This document shows positions 14,103-21,010 of a stretch of DNA of 41,413 nucleotides, piece after piece. The DNA lies in the NCBI GenBank assembly GCA_903896925.1, contig CAITZM010000093.1, forward strand, positions 1 through 41,413. Direction: 5' to 3'. This stretch comes from an uncultured Lentisphaerota bacterium (GTDB lineage: Bacteria > Verrucomicrobiota > Kiritimatiellia > CAIQIC01). Made by a program: the position numbers and the translations under genes. Every line of letters starts with the position of its first letter. Positions within the stretch are counted from its first letter, which is position 1. The notes below the pieces were generated by a model that was not told the DNA's origin, made no database searches, and worked only from the letters and a program-made list of their open reading frames with translations.

Positions 14103-14131
14103 TTGTGCGAAATGCAAAGAATCGCTAAATT
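14103..14131 (+). promoter_or_regulatory. Possible promoter of the small basic protein gene
   Basis: TTGTGC (14103-14108) and TAAATT (14126-14131) are separated by 17 bp in the AT-rich leader, 84 bp before ATG 14215. The match to consensus is partial (3/6 and 4/6). A transcript from here would carry the 14155-14179 stem-loop in its leader. Weak evidence. Confidence 0.3.
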
Positions 14132-14214
14132 GCCGCTGTCGGCCGTTTGCGGAGAAGGTTTTCGGAGCGAAAAAACCTTGAAAAGTTACAAAAACAACGA
14201 AAACGGAGATTTTT

Positions 14215-14535
14215 ATGCCTTTTGATCCATTCAAGCCCCATTCTGATGCACACTCTAACGGTAAAAAAGCGAAGAAAATGAAGAAATCCGCAAAGGGCGA
14301 AAGCAAGAGTCGCCTGCCGAGTACCGTGGCGAAGCCCGCACGCGCCCGTGCGCCGGGAAATCATGTGCGTAAACAGACCGAACGCGCCATGATGCGCTTC
14401 ATCCGTGCGTTGGTGGATTTCAGCGCTTCCTATTCTGAGTTCGATAGCATGCTCGAAAAATTCGATCCGGTGATGGCCAAGAAAGCTCGCGCTGTTGCCC
14501 GGAAGACCCGTGGACCTGCTCGCAAGGCCGAATAG
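14215..14535 (+). CDS. Small basic protein of unknown function
   Basis: 106 residues, not recognised. ATG 14215 has GGAG eight bases upstream. The first ~55 residues are rich in Lys, Ser, Ala and Arg (KKAKKMKKSAKGESKSR) and are probably disordered. Residues ~55-85 (MMRFIRALVDFSASYSEFDSMLEKFD) look like an amphipathic helix. The tail is again basic (AKKARAVARKTRGPARKAE). The composition resembles nucleic-acid-binding or nucleoid-associated tails, but no domain is identifiable, so that role is only a guess. It has its own AT-rich leader and a hairpin terminator, which argues for a real monocistronic gene. Codon use is less GC-rich than in neighbouring operons. Confidence 0.65.
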   Translation: MPFDPFKPHSDAHSNGKKAKKMKKSAKGESKSRLPSTVAKPARARAPGNHVRKQTERAMMRFIRALVDFSASYSEFDSMLEKFDPVMAKKARAVARKTRGPARKAE

Positions 14536-14566
14536 TTGGCACAGTGCGGCTATTGTCGCAACCAAA

Positions 14567-14641
14567 CCTCACGCGGAGCGTGAGGAGCACTTTGCCAAAG
14601 CCGCCGCCATAGTAGTCCTCTCGCTGCGCGAGAGGCTTTTG
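14567..14641. terminator. Two 8-3-8 hairpins, the second terminator-like
   Basis: Hairpin 1 has arm CCTCACGC, loop GGA (14567-14585). Hairpin 2 has arm CCTCTCGC, loop TGC (14617-14635), followed by CTTTTGT. Both stems are perfect and start with CCTC. The second could end transcription of the small basic protein gene, whose stop is 33 bp before hairpin 1. The short T-run is modest. Confidence 0.6.
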
Positions 14642-14992
14642 TAAACTGACCTACCGGCAACCTGAAAATAAATATCTATGCCGAAATGCGGCGATTTTTC
14701 GGGTTAGTGGCGCAGCAGATAAGTTGCCGACCGATGCACGCTGCTCGTCCTTCACCCCTGGATGAAGCACCCGCTTATCACCATCTTGACTGTCCGGTAT
14801 CAGATGCCCGGCAGGTCGAGGAGGATGAGTGCGACCTTGGTTGCGCCGGACGCCAGTTGCAGGCGCAGCCCCGTCAGTCCCTTTTTGCGGAAATAGAATC
14901 TGTGGTATGTTGGCCGCCTGTACGGTGCGTCCGTGGCGGGCGCTCTGAATGTTAACGGTCGCCCTGGGTGGGGCCAACGAGAGGGGCTGAAC
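14642..14992. other. Intergenic region upstream of glutamate decarboxylase
   Basis: No gene is supported. An 89-codon frame (14686-14955) has a Cys/Arg-rich composition typical of chance frames. No repeat of the kinds seen elsewhere was found. The gad promoter must lie here, but I could not identify convincing -35/-10 boxes or a regulator site. Confidence 0.4.
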
Positions 14993-16387
14993 ATGATCAA
15001 GAAGTTCAAGGATTCCGCGGAACAGGAGTTCACCACGTCCATCTACGGTTCGCGCGTCATGGCGCAACCGCTGCCGAAGTATCGGCTGCCCGAGGGTTCG
15101 CTGCCGGGGCCGGTGGCCTATCAGTTGGTGCATGACCAGCTGAACCTCGACATGAAGCCCGACAAGAACCTCGCCTCTTTCGTCACCACCTGGATGGAGC
15201 CGGAGGCCGACCAGCTCATTCAGGAGAGCATGCGGTTCAACCTGGCGAACGAGGAGGAGTACCCGCACGTCATCGGGATCGAGGAGCGGTGCGTGAACAT
15301 GCTGGCGCGCCTCTTTAACGCCGATGCCAACCAGACCGCCATGGGCGTCGCCACGATCGGCTCCTCCGAGGCCGTCATGCTCGGCGGGCTCGCCATGAAG
15401 TGGCGCTGGCGCCTGCGCCGTCAGCAGGCCGGCCTGCCCGCCGACCGCCCGAATCTCGTCATGGGCGAAAACGTGCAGGTCGTCTGGGAGAAGTTCTGCC
15501 GCTATTTCGATGTCGAGCCGCGCTACATCCCGGTCGAGCCCGGCCGCTATGTCACCCGCCCTGAGGACGTGGTCAGCTCGGTCGACGAAAACACGATCGG
15601 CGTCTGCGCCATTCTCGGCACGACCTTCACCGGCGAGTTCGAGCCCGTCGCGGAGATCTGCGCCGCGCTCGACGAATTGCAGGCTGCGCGCGGCTGGGAC
15701 ATTCCCGTCCATGTGGATGCCGCCAGCGGCGGCTTCGTCGCTCCCTTCCTGTATCCGCATCTCAAGTGGGATTTCCGGCTCCCGCGCGTCTGTTCGATCA
15801 ACGTCTCCGGCCACAAATACGGGCTCGTCTATCCCGGCCTCGGCTGGGTCCTCTGGCGCGACAAGGCCGCGCTGCCGGAGGAGTTGGTCTTTCACGTCAA
15901 CTACCTGGGCGGCGAGATGCCCACCTTCACCCTGAACTTCTCGCGGCCGGCCTCGCCGATCATTGCGCAGTATTACAACTTCCTGCGGCTCGGCCGCGAG
16001 GGGTACACGCGGATCATGCAGAACCTCAAGGCCGTCGCCGACTATCTGGCCGGGCAGCTCGCCGCCACCGGCTTCTGTCGCGTCCTCGGCAACCGGCAGG
16101 CCCTGCCGCTCGTCGCTTTCGATGTTGCCGAGGACGCGGGTTTCACCGTGTTCCAGCTTTCGGACAAGCTGCGTGAGTTCGGTTGGTTTCTCCCGGCCTA
16201 TACCATGCCGAAGAATGCCACCGGCGTCGCGGTCATGCGCATTGTCGTCCGCGAAAACCTGAGCCGCGAGCTGGCCGAGGACCTGATGGGCGACGTCAAG
16301 CGTGCCATCGCCGCGCTGCAAAAGGGCGAGAACCACAAGCACAAGCATGCCGAACACGCCAAGCGCAAGAGCAAGCGCCCATGCTGA
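14993..16387 (+). CDS. gad: Glutamate decarboxylase (PLP-dependent)
   Basis: Converts glutamate to GABA and CO2, consuming a proton; in many bacteria this supports acid resistance. ATG 14993 is preceded by GAGAGGGG. Upstream in-frame codons (from 14933) are rejected because the protein starting MIKKFKDSAEQEF gives 464 residues, close to the 466 of E. coli GadB. The PLP lysine is Lys275 in INVSGHKYGLVYPG; VHVDAASGGFVAPF holds the PLP-contacting Asp. The acidic N-terminus and the Lys/His-rich C-terminus (KGENHKHKHAEHAKRKSK) are notable; the His-rich tail might sense pH, which is speculative. The stop overlaps the MFS gene start by 7 bp. Confidence 0.94.
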   Translation: MIKKFKDSAEQEFTTSIYGSRVMAQPLPKYRLPEGSLPGPVAYQLVHDQLNLDMKPDKNLASFVTTWMEPEADQLIQESMRFNLANEEEYPHVIGIEERCVNMLARLFNADANQTAMGVATIGSSEAVMLGGLAMKWRWRLRRQQAGLPADRPNLVMGENVQVVWEKFCRYFDVEPRYIPVEPGRYVTRPEDVVSSVDENTIGVCAILGTTFTGEFEPVAEICAALDELQAARGWDIPVHVDAASGGFVAPFLYPHLKWDFRLPRVCSINVSGHKYGLVYPGLGWVLWRDKAALPEELVFHVNYLGGEMPTFTLNFSRPASPIIAQYYNFLRLGREGYTRIMQNLKAVADYLAGQLAATGFCRVLGNRQALPLVAFDVAEDAGFTVFQLSDKLREFGWFLPAYTMPKNATGVAVMRIVVRENLSRELAEDLMGDVKRAIAALQKGENHKHKHAEHAKRKSKRPC

Positions 16388-17667
16388 GCGGGGCGCCAGC
16401 AGCGCCGGCGCGGACGATCCGCGCGTGGCTGGTGTGGGGCACGGCCGCGATCTTCGTGGTCTACAACTACATCCAGCAGGTGGTTCCGGGGCTCATCACG
16501 GCCGACCTCGCGCGAGACTTCCACGTCAACGCCGGCGCGCTCGGGGCGCTCGCCGCCTATTTCTTCTATGCCTACGCTGTCCTGCAGATCCCCGTCGGGC
16601 TCGCCGTCGACCGCTTCGGCCCGCGTTGGCCGCTGACGCTCGCCATCGGCGTCGCCGCCGTCGGCAGCCTGGGTTTCGGCTGGGCGCCCACGGCCGGCTG
16701 GGCCGGGCTTGCGCGGCTCGTCGTCGGCGCCGGCGCGGCCTTTTCCTTCATCGCCTGCCTTAAGCTCGTCTCCAACTGGTTTGCCCCCGGCCGCTTCGCC
16801 ACGCTCGCGGGGCTGACCAACACCGCCGGCATGGTCGGCGCCGCCGCTGGCGCGCCGCTGGCGGCGCTCATCGGGCACACAGGTTGGCGCGGCGCGGTGC
16901 TCCTGCTTGGCGGCCTCGGTTTGGGCCTTGGCGTGCTCGCCCTGCTGCTGGTGCGCGACCGGCCGGCTGATGATGCGGAACCGTACGGGCACGCGCAGGG
17001 TGGGGCGGGCGGGCTGCTCGCGGCCTTGGTCGACACGCTTCGTTCCAGTCAGGCCTGGCTTAATGCCGGTTATGCCACCGCGATCAGCCTCAGCTTCGTC
17101 GCCTTCGGCGCGCTCTGGGGTCCGCCCTACATCGCGAAGGCCTATGCGCTCGAAACTACCGCGGCCACCGGCGTCGTCGCCATGCTCTTTCTCGGAGCGA
17201 TCGCCGGCAGCCTGTTCTTCGGCTGGTATTCCGACGTGCTGCGCAGCCGCCGGTTGCCGATGATTGGTGCGGCCCTCGGCGGACTCGTTACGCTCGCCGT
17301 CATCCTCTATGTGCCCGGCCTGTCGCTGGGCATGCTTCGCGTGTTGCTGGCCCTGCTCGGCTTCTTCTGCAGCGCCAACATCCTCTCGTATGCCGTCGCC
17401 CATGACATCAGCCCGCCCGCCCGCGCCGGGCTGGCCTTGGGCTTCCTGAACACCTGCTACTACGGCGGCAGCGCGCTCTCCCAGCCACTGGTCGGCTGGC
17501 TGCTCGACCGGCGCTGCCCCGGTGGCCTCGCCGCCTTCCAGCCCGGCGACTATCGCTTCGCCTTCTCCGCCGTCGTCGTGTTCCTCGCCCTCGCCGTCCT
17601 CGCCGCCGGTCTGCTCAGGGAAACCCACCCCGACAGGAAAGTGGCAGTGCAGAGGCCATCGCGGTAA
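16381..17667 (+). CDS. MFS transporter
   Basis: Inner-membrane carrier of 428 residues with about 12 hydrophobic segments. The loop between helices 2 and 3 reads GLAVDRFGPRWPL, the MFS motif A region, and a second copy (FFGWYSDVLRSRRLP) begins the C-terminal half. ATG 16381 lies inside the end of gad (7-bp overlap), so the pair is translationally coupled. The usual glutamate/GABA antiporter GadC belongs to the APC superfamily, not MFS. This protein may play the analogous role (GABA export or glutamate uptake), but that is inferred only from gene order. The substrate is unknown. Confidence 0.85.
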   Translation: MLSGAPAAPARTIRAWLVWGTAAIFVVYNYIQQVVPGLITADLARDFHVNAGALGALAAYFFYAYAVLQIPVGLAVDRFGPRWPLTLAIGVAAVGSLGFGWAPTAGWAGLARLVVGAGAAFSFIACLKLVSNWFAPGRFATLAGLTNTAGMVGAAAGAPLAALIGHTGWRGAVLLLGGLGLGLGVLALLLVRDRPADDAEPYGHAQGGAGGLLAALVDTLRSSQAWLNAGYATAISLSFVAFGALWGPPYIAKAYALETTAATGVVAMLFLGAIAGSLFFGWYSDVLRSRRLPMIGAALGGLVTLAVILYVPGLSLGMLRVLLALLGFFCSANILSYAVAHDISPPARAGLALGFLNTCYYGGSALSQPLVGWLLDRRCPGGLAAFQPGDYRFAFSAVVVFLALAVLAAGLLRETHPDRKVAVQRPSR

Positions 17668-17710
17668 GCGCCTGGCGAATACGCGCAAAGAACCCAAGGA
17701 AGTCTCCGTA

Positions 17711-17732
17711 GCCGCGTTCGTCAGAACGCGGC
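17711..17732. repeat. GCCGCGTTC hairpin, copy 1 of a duplicated unit
   Basis: Arms GCCGCGTTC and GAACGCGGC (9 bp) with loop GTCA. The flanks CCCAAGGAAGTCTCCGTA and CCCCCGCAAGGC are nearly the same as at 18181-18202. The two copies differ in the closing pair (C-G here, T-A there), a compensatory change. Confidence 0.85.
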
Positions 17733-17945
17733 CCCCGCAAGGCGCACGCAGCCGCCGGAAGAAAGCTTTAACCACAGAGGACACAGAGGTCAGAGAGGTC
17801 ACAGAGGTTGGAGCAGCCACGGAAAGGCACGGCTCAGCACGGAAGGGAAGCGAGGCAGAGAAAGATTTAACGCAAAGGCGCCAAGTGAAGCACCCTTCGA
17901 CAGGCTCAGGGCAGGGAAGGCGCAAAGAAGAGGTTTGGCTCGGGA

Positions 17946-17994
17946 GGTAGGGACGGCGCGCCGCGCCGTCCGCCAGAAAGATTAACTCAACCCA
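17946..17994. repeat. 9-3-9 hairpin unit with conserved flanks, copy 1
   Basis: Prefix GGTAGG, arm GGACGGCGC, loop GCC, matching arm to 17971, then suffix GCCAGAAAGATTAACTCAACCCA. Related units are at 36379-36420, 19596-19633 (minus orientation) and, cut by the window end, 41395-41413. Confidence 0.85.
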
Positions 17995-18180
17995 CGGCAG
18001 GGGAAATGCATATTAAGCCGAAGAAAAAACAGCCATGGAGAGGCACGGATCAGCACGGAAGGGGAGCGTGGCGGCAGAAAATACACTGCCAAGGGCGGAG
18101 AAGAATGAGGGCCGAGGGCAGCCGGAGGAAGAAAATCTTTTGCCACAAAAGGGCACAAAGAGCCCAAGGAAGTCTTTGTA

Positions 18181-18202
18181 GCCGCGTTTGTGAAAACGCG
18201 GC
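18181..18202. repeat. GCCGCGTTT hairpin, copy 2 of a duplicated unit
   Basis: Arms GCCGCGTTT and AAACGCGGC with loop GTGA; flanks CCCAAGGAAGTCTTTGTA and CCCCCGCAAGGC. Compare the copy at 17711-17732. Confidence 0.85.
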
Positions 18203-18234
18203 CCCCGCAAGGCAGCGCACCGCCGGAAAGATTT

Positions 18235-18386
18235 CACCACACACTTCGACTCCGCTCAGTGCAGGGAGGCGCAGAGGAAAGCAGAGGTTCACGGAGGTTG
18301 GTCTTTCTTCTTCCGACCTCTGTGTCCTCCTCTTACCTCCGTGACCTTCCTGCCCTGAGCATCGTCGAAGGGTGTGGTTCTGCTTT
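18235..18386. repeat. Inverted pair of composite repeats
   Basis: The left half runs ACCACAC, CTTCGAC-N3-GCTCAG-N-GCAGG (18244-18265), then AGAGG and CACGGAGGTTGG words to about 18301. The right half is the same order on the other strand: CCGACCTCTGTG, ACCTCCGTGA, the inverted CTTCGAC core (18349-18370), then GTGTGGT. The purine-rich strand switches at about 18301. Confidence 0.75.
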
Positions 18387-18531
18387 CTCCTCCGCAGCGC
18401 TGGCCCAGCTCACCGTTTTGCCACTTGTTATGCGGGCGCGGCCTTCCTATGCTGCCGCCGGGATGAGAAATCGGTGCTGCAATGCAATTTGAAGCCCATT
18501 CAATGACTCAATTGGGTGATGAGAGCCTGCT

Positions 18532-18975
18532 GTGGAAGTTCTAATCTGCATTATCGGCATTTTCGGTGGCTTGTGGCTGTGGCTTCGGCATAATCGTAGC
18601 TCCGTACAGTCGCGTCTTCTCGATGCCGGTGCACTTCGGATGCCACTGTCAGAAGAGACGGCAAAACTAGAATACCTCGGACTGGCTAGTATCGGTCCAA
18701 TCATGTTTGAAAATCAGGTCCGTGCTCGACTCGATAAGACCGGAATATGGGTCTCCCTCCAAGGTGCAGAGGAGGAACTGTTTCTTCCTTTGGGGTTGGT
18801 GACAGTAATCGAGGCGAAATTGACAACGGTACCACTACGATTCGGAAGCGGGCTGAAAACGGTTGAACTCAATTTCTGGGATGCGGTTTCGGTAGACGCA
18901 GTCCGTAAGGTGAAGGCGACCGAAAACCTCCAAACTACTTCTGCAATCGTCGACGCTATCCGTGACGCGCCCTAG
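18532..18975 (+). CDS. Small membrane-anchored protein of unknown function
   Basis: 147 residues, not recognised. The only plausible start is GTG 18532, because an in-frame stop ends three codons upstream. The N-terminus VEVLICIIGIFGGLWLWL is a single membrane segment, followed by a basic stretch and a ~110-residue soluble domain rich in beta-strand patterns (GIWVSLQGAEEELFLPLGLV, VPLRFGSGLKTVELNFW), possibly a small PH-like fold; this is a guess from pattern only. Base composition is clearly lower in GC than the surrounding operons, consistent with acquisition by transfer. A 20-codon ORF (ATG 18482 to TAA 18544) overlaps its start and could be a leader peptide. Confidence 0.55.
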   Translation: MEVLICIIGIFGGLWLWLRHNRSSVQSRLLDAGALRMPLSEETAKLEYLGLASIGPIMFENQVRARLDKTGIWVSLQGAEEELFLPLGLVTVIEAKLTTVPLRFGSGLKTVELNFWDAVSVDAVRKVKATENLQTTSAIVDAIRDAP

Positions 18976-19754
18976 CAGTGATGGTCATCTTTTCAGTCTT
19001 CCGGGGTCTGGTCGCATTTTCCAAGCATTGCCTTGCCCACAGCAGGGGCACACGCTCCTGCTGGCGGTTGGTCGGGGATAAGTTCGCCGGGCCGGTGACC
19101 CGGCCTACAGCACGGGCGGCGGTTCCGGTTGTCGGCCCGGTCACCGACCGGGCGGGCTTGTCCGCTTCCGGCGGGCTTGCCGCATCTTCTGCCTGTCCCG
19201 CTCCGGCCCTCTGTGCATCCGTGAAAATCTGTGGCTGCTTATTCTGCGGTCTCCGGTTCGGTCGCTTCGTCCGTTCCGGCCTTCCTGAGTTCTTCATTCA
19301 CCTGCTTGGCGGCGTCTGCCGGGGTGGGGGTCGCGGGGCAAGATGCCCCGCCCACGAAACTTGAGCGTTGTTGCGGTTGGGTTATCTGGCCGCTCGGCCT
19401 GAGGCCTCGCCCTACCGTCCTCTTCGTTTCCTTCGTTACCTTTTGTTCAAATCTTCTTCCGGCCTTCCTGCTGCTCTGTTCCGGAAATCTGTGCAATCCG
19501 TGTAATCTGTGGATGCTTTTTATTCTTTCGCTGCGGCGCGGTGGGGCAGGGTGCGGTTGTGGTTCGACAGGCTCACCACAGGCATCCGCGGGAGCTGGGC
19601 TGAGTTAATGGCGGCGGGCGCGGCGCGCCCGCCCTCCGGACATCCGTGGCTTTTTCTGCTTTCCGGCTCCTGATGATTCTGCCGTCAATGATTCTGTTGA
19701 AGTGATTTCCCGATCATGTTTCGGATATTATCGCCACTTTCTGCGCGACTGCCT
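18976..19754. repeat. Repeat-dense intergenic region
   Basis: No gene is supported; frames here are short and without ribosome binding sites. It holds hairpins with arm GGCCGG/loop TGAC (19090-19105) and arm GCCCGGTC/loop ACC (19135-19153), an AGA-loop hairpin with arm GCGGGGCA (19333-19351), a 9-3-9 unit in minus orientation (19596-19633), ATCCGTG/ATCTGTGG words (19210-19238 and 19480-19515), a minus-strand AAGGTAACGAAGG word (about 19425-19445) and a partial TTCGACAGGCTCA word (19563-19575). Confidence 0.8.
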
Positions 19755-20885
19755 TTACTTGCCCAGCACGACGCGGCGGATGGCTTTCAGGTAGGCGGCG
19801 TCGGGGTCGTCCTTGCAGGGGACGAGCCAGCCGCCTTCGCCGATCTCGTTCCAGGCGTAGATGATTGCGAGGCGGTCCTTGGTGACGAGCGTGGGGTTAG
19901 CGTCCATCCACTGCGCCATGCGCTCGAGCAGGCCGCCGAACTGCGCGGGGGTCGCCTTCTCGAAATACCACGAGACCGGCACGCCCTTGCCGAACCCCGC
20001 GCCGTTCAGCGCCTCCCACGGGCGGCGGTCCCAGCCCTGCGTCGCCACGGGGATGTAGGGCTGCCCGGGGGTGCCCTGCCAGGCCTGGGCGTCGGCTTCG
20101 ACGATCTCCTGGTAGGTGTGTTTCTCCGACTTCTTGCTCTCCCAAGTGCCCTTCGGGGTGACGTTGTATGCCGTCTTGATGGCGAAGCCGTCCTCGGGTT
20201 TGCCGCTGCCGCAGCAGGCGACCGCGACGCCGGGGAAGCCCGCCTTGCGCGCCGCCGCCTGTAAATAGGCCAGGCCTTCCTTGTTCGCGCCGCGCGGCGA
20301 GAAGATCACCAGCAGCGGTTTGCCTTCCACGCGCAGGTAGCGCGGATGCTTGAACAGGGTGATCCAATAATCCGCCGCCTGCTTCCATGCGTCGAGCCCG
20401 ACGATCTCGTATCCTCCGTGGTTGGCCACCAGCAGGCTGAACTCCATGCGACTGTTGTTCCTGGCCTGCATGAACAGGTTCATCGGCAGGTGCTTGGGAT
20501 CGTCCGCAATCGCCTGGACGTCGATCGGGCCCTTGTTCTTGTGCCAGTACCAGCAGAAGGAGAAATAGGCGATGCCGTTGTCCGCCGCGAGGTCGATCTG
20601 CCGCTCCATCAGCGCCGGCGTGTCGTCGCGCCAGCCCCAGAGGGGCGTGCGGCCGGCGAACTCGGTGGCGAGCTTCTGGGTGTAATGCGTCGGCATGCCC
20701 TTGGCCCACGCGTGCTCCGGTTTGCCATCGTCGTAGGGGCACTGGCCCGCCCAGCCGGCGAAATAATACGCGCCGAGCTTCATGCGGGGCGTCGCCGGCT
20801 GCGCGTCAGCCGCCGCGGCCCAGCCGGCCAGGGCCAGCAGCGCCACCGTCACCATTGCCTGCACACGCGGAATCCCTTGGCTCAT
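19755..20885 (-). CDS. Secreted WbsX/GH99-like protein
   Basis: 376 residues. ATG at 20885 (GGAAAGTGG upstream) begins a signal peptide (VTVALLALAGWAAAADA). The mature part starts MKLGAYYFAGWAGQCPYDD and contains DDTPALMERQIDLAADNGIAYFSFCWYW and near the end IIYAWNEIGEGGWLVP. This is the layout of the glycosyltransferase-WbsX/GH99-like TIM-barrel family, in which the WNE[WI]xExxW segment is conserved and related enzymes are endo-mannosidases. Here the signal peptide implies an extracytoplasmic glycan-cleaving rather than biosynthetic role, which is inference. It is the third gene on this strand after the beta-helix and DUF4832-like genes, 125 bp downstream of the latter. Confidence 0.8.
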   Translation of the reverse strand: MSQGIPRVQAMVTVALLALAGWAAAADAQPATPRMKLGAYYFAGWAGQCPYDDGKPEHAWAKGMPTHYTQKLATEFAGRTPLWGWRDDTPALMERQIDLAADNGIAYFSFCWYWHKNKGPIDVQAIADDPKHLPMNLFMQARNNSRMEFSLLVANHGGYEIVGLDAWKQAADYWITLFKHPRYLRVEGKPLLVIFSPRGANKEGLAYLQAAARKAGFPGVAVACCGSGKPEDGFAIKTAYNVTPKGTWESKKSEKHTYQEIVEADAQAWQGTPGQPYIPVATQGWDRRPWEALNGAGFGKGVPVSWYFEKATPAQFGGLLERMAQWMDANPTLVTKDRLAIIYAWNEIGEGGWLVPCKDDPDAAYLKAIRRVVLGK

Positions 20886-21010
20886 CGCTTGCCCACTTTC
20901 CTTGCGGTCTGTTGATCAAAGCACGTCACCACGACATTGTTACCAAGCCGGCGCGTCCGCGCCTAGCCGGAACCTGCCTGCTGATGCACGGCCACGGACG
21001 CCGGTGCCGG

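Larger units (their letters stand above)
13769..14214. other. Intergenic region: hairpin repeats then AT-rich leader
   Basis: The first half (about 13830-13965) is a cluster of hairpin repeats: GGCAGG/TAT/CCTGCC at 13834-13848, an imperfect GAGTTG...CAACTC stem at about 13857-13882, and two AGA-loop hairpins at 13914-13955. The second half (13970-14214) is AT-rich and looks like the promoter and leader of the small basic protein gene, with an 8-bp stem at 14155-14179 (AAGGTTTT/AAAACCTT around nine bases). Confidence 0.6.
17668..18531. repeat. Repeat-dense intergenic region
   Basis: There is no coding evidence across 860 bp. It contains two copies of a GCCGCGTTY hairpin unit (17711-17732 and 18181-18202 with flanks), a 9-3-9 hairpin unit (17946-17994), a purine-rich array (17771-17935) of ACAGAGG, CACGGA and CGCAAAG/CGCCAAG words plus CTTCGACAGGCTCAGGGCAGG, a second similar array (18024-18170), and an inverted composite pair (18235-18386). 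Several words recur in other intergenic regions of this window. Confidence 0.85.

Noticed and set aside
14686..14955. 89-codon frame upstream of glutamate decarboxylase
   Set aside because: No start signal; composition is that of a chance frame.
17771..17830. CRISPR-like or tandem repeat array at the ACAGAGG words
   Set aside because: Words vary in length and order, there are no unique spacers of constant length, and no cas gene is present.
19555..19580. tRNA T-arm-like GGTTCGA
   Set aside because: No cloverleaf can be drawn around it; it belongs to the TTCGACAGGCTCA repeat word.
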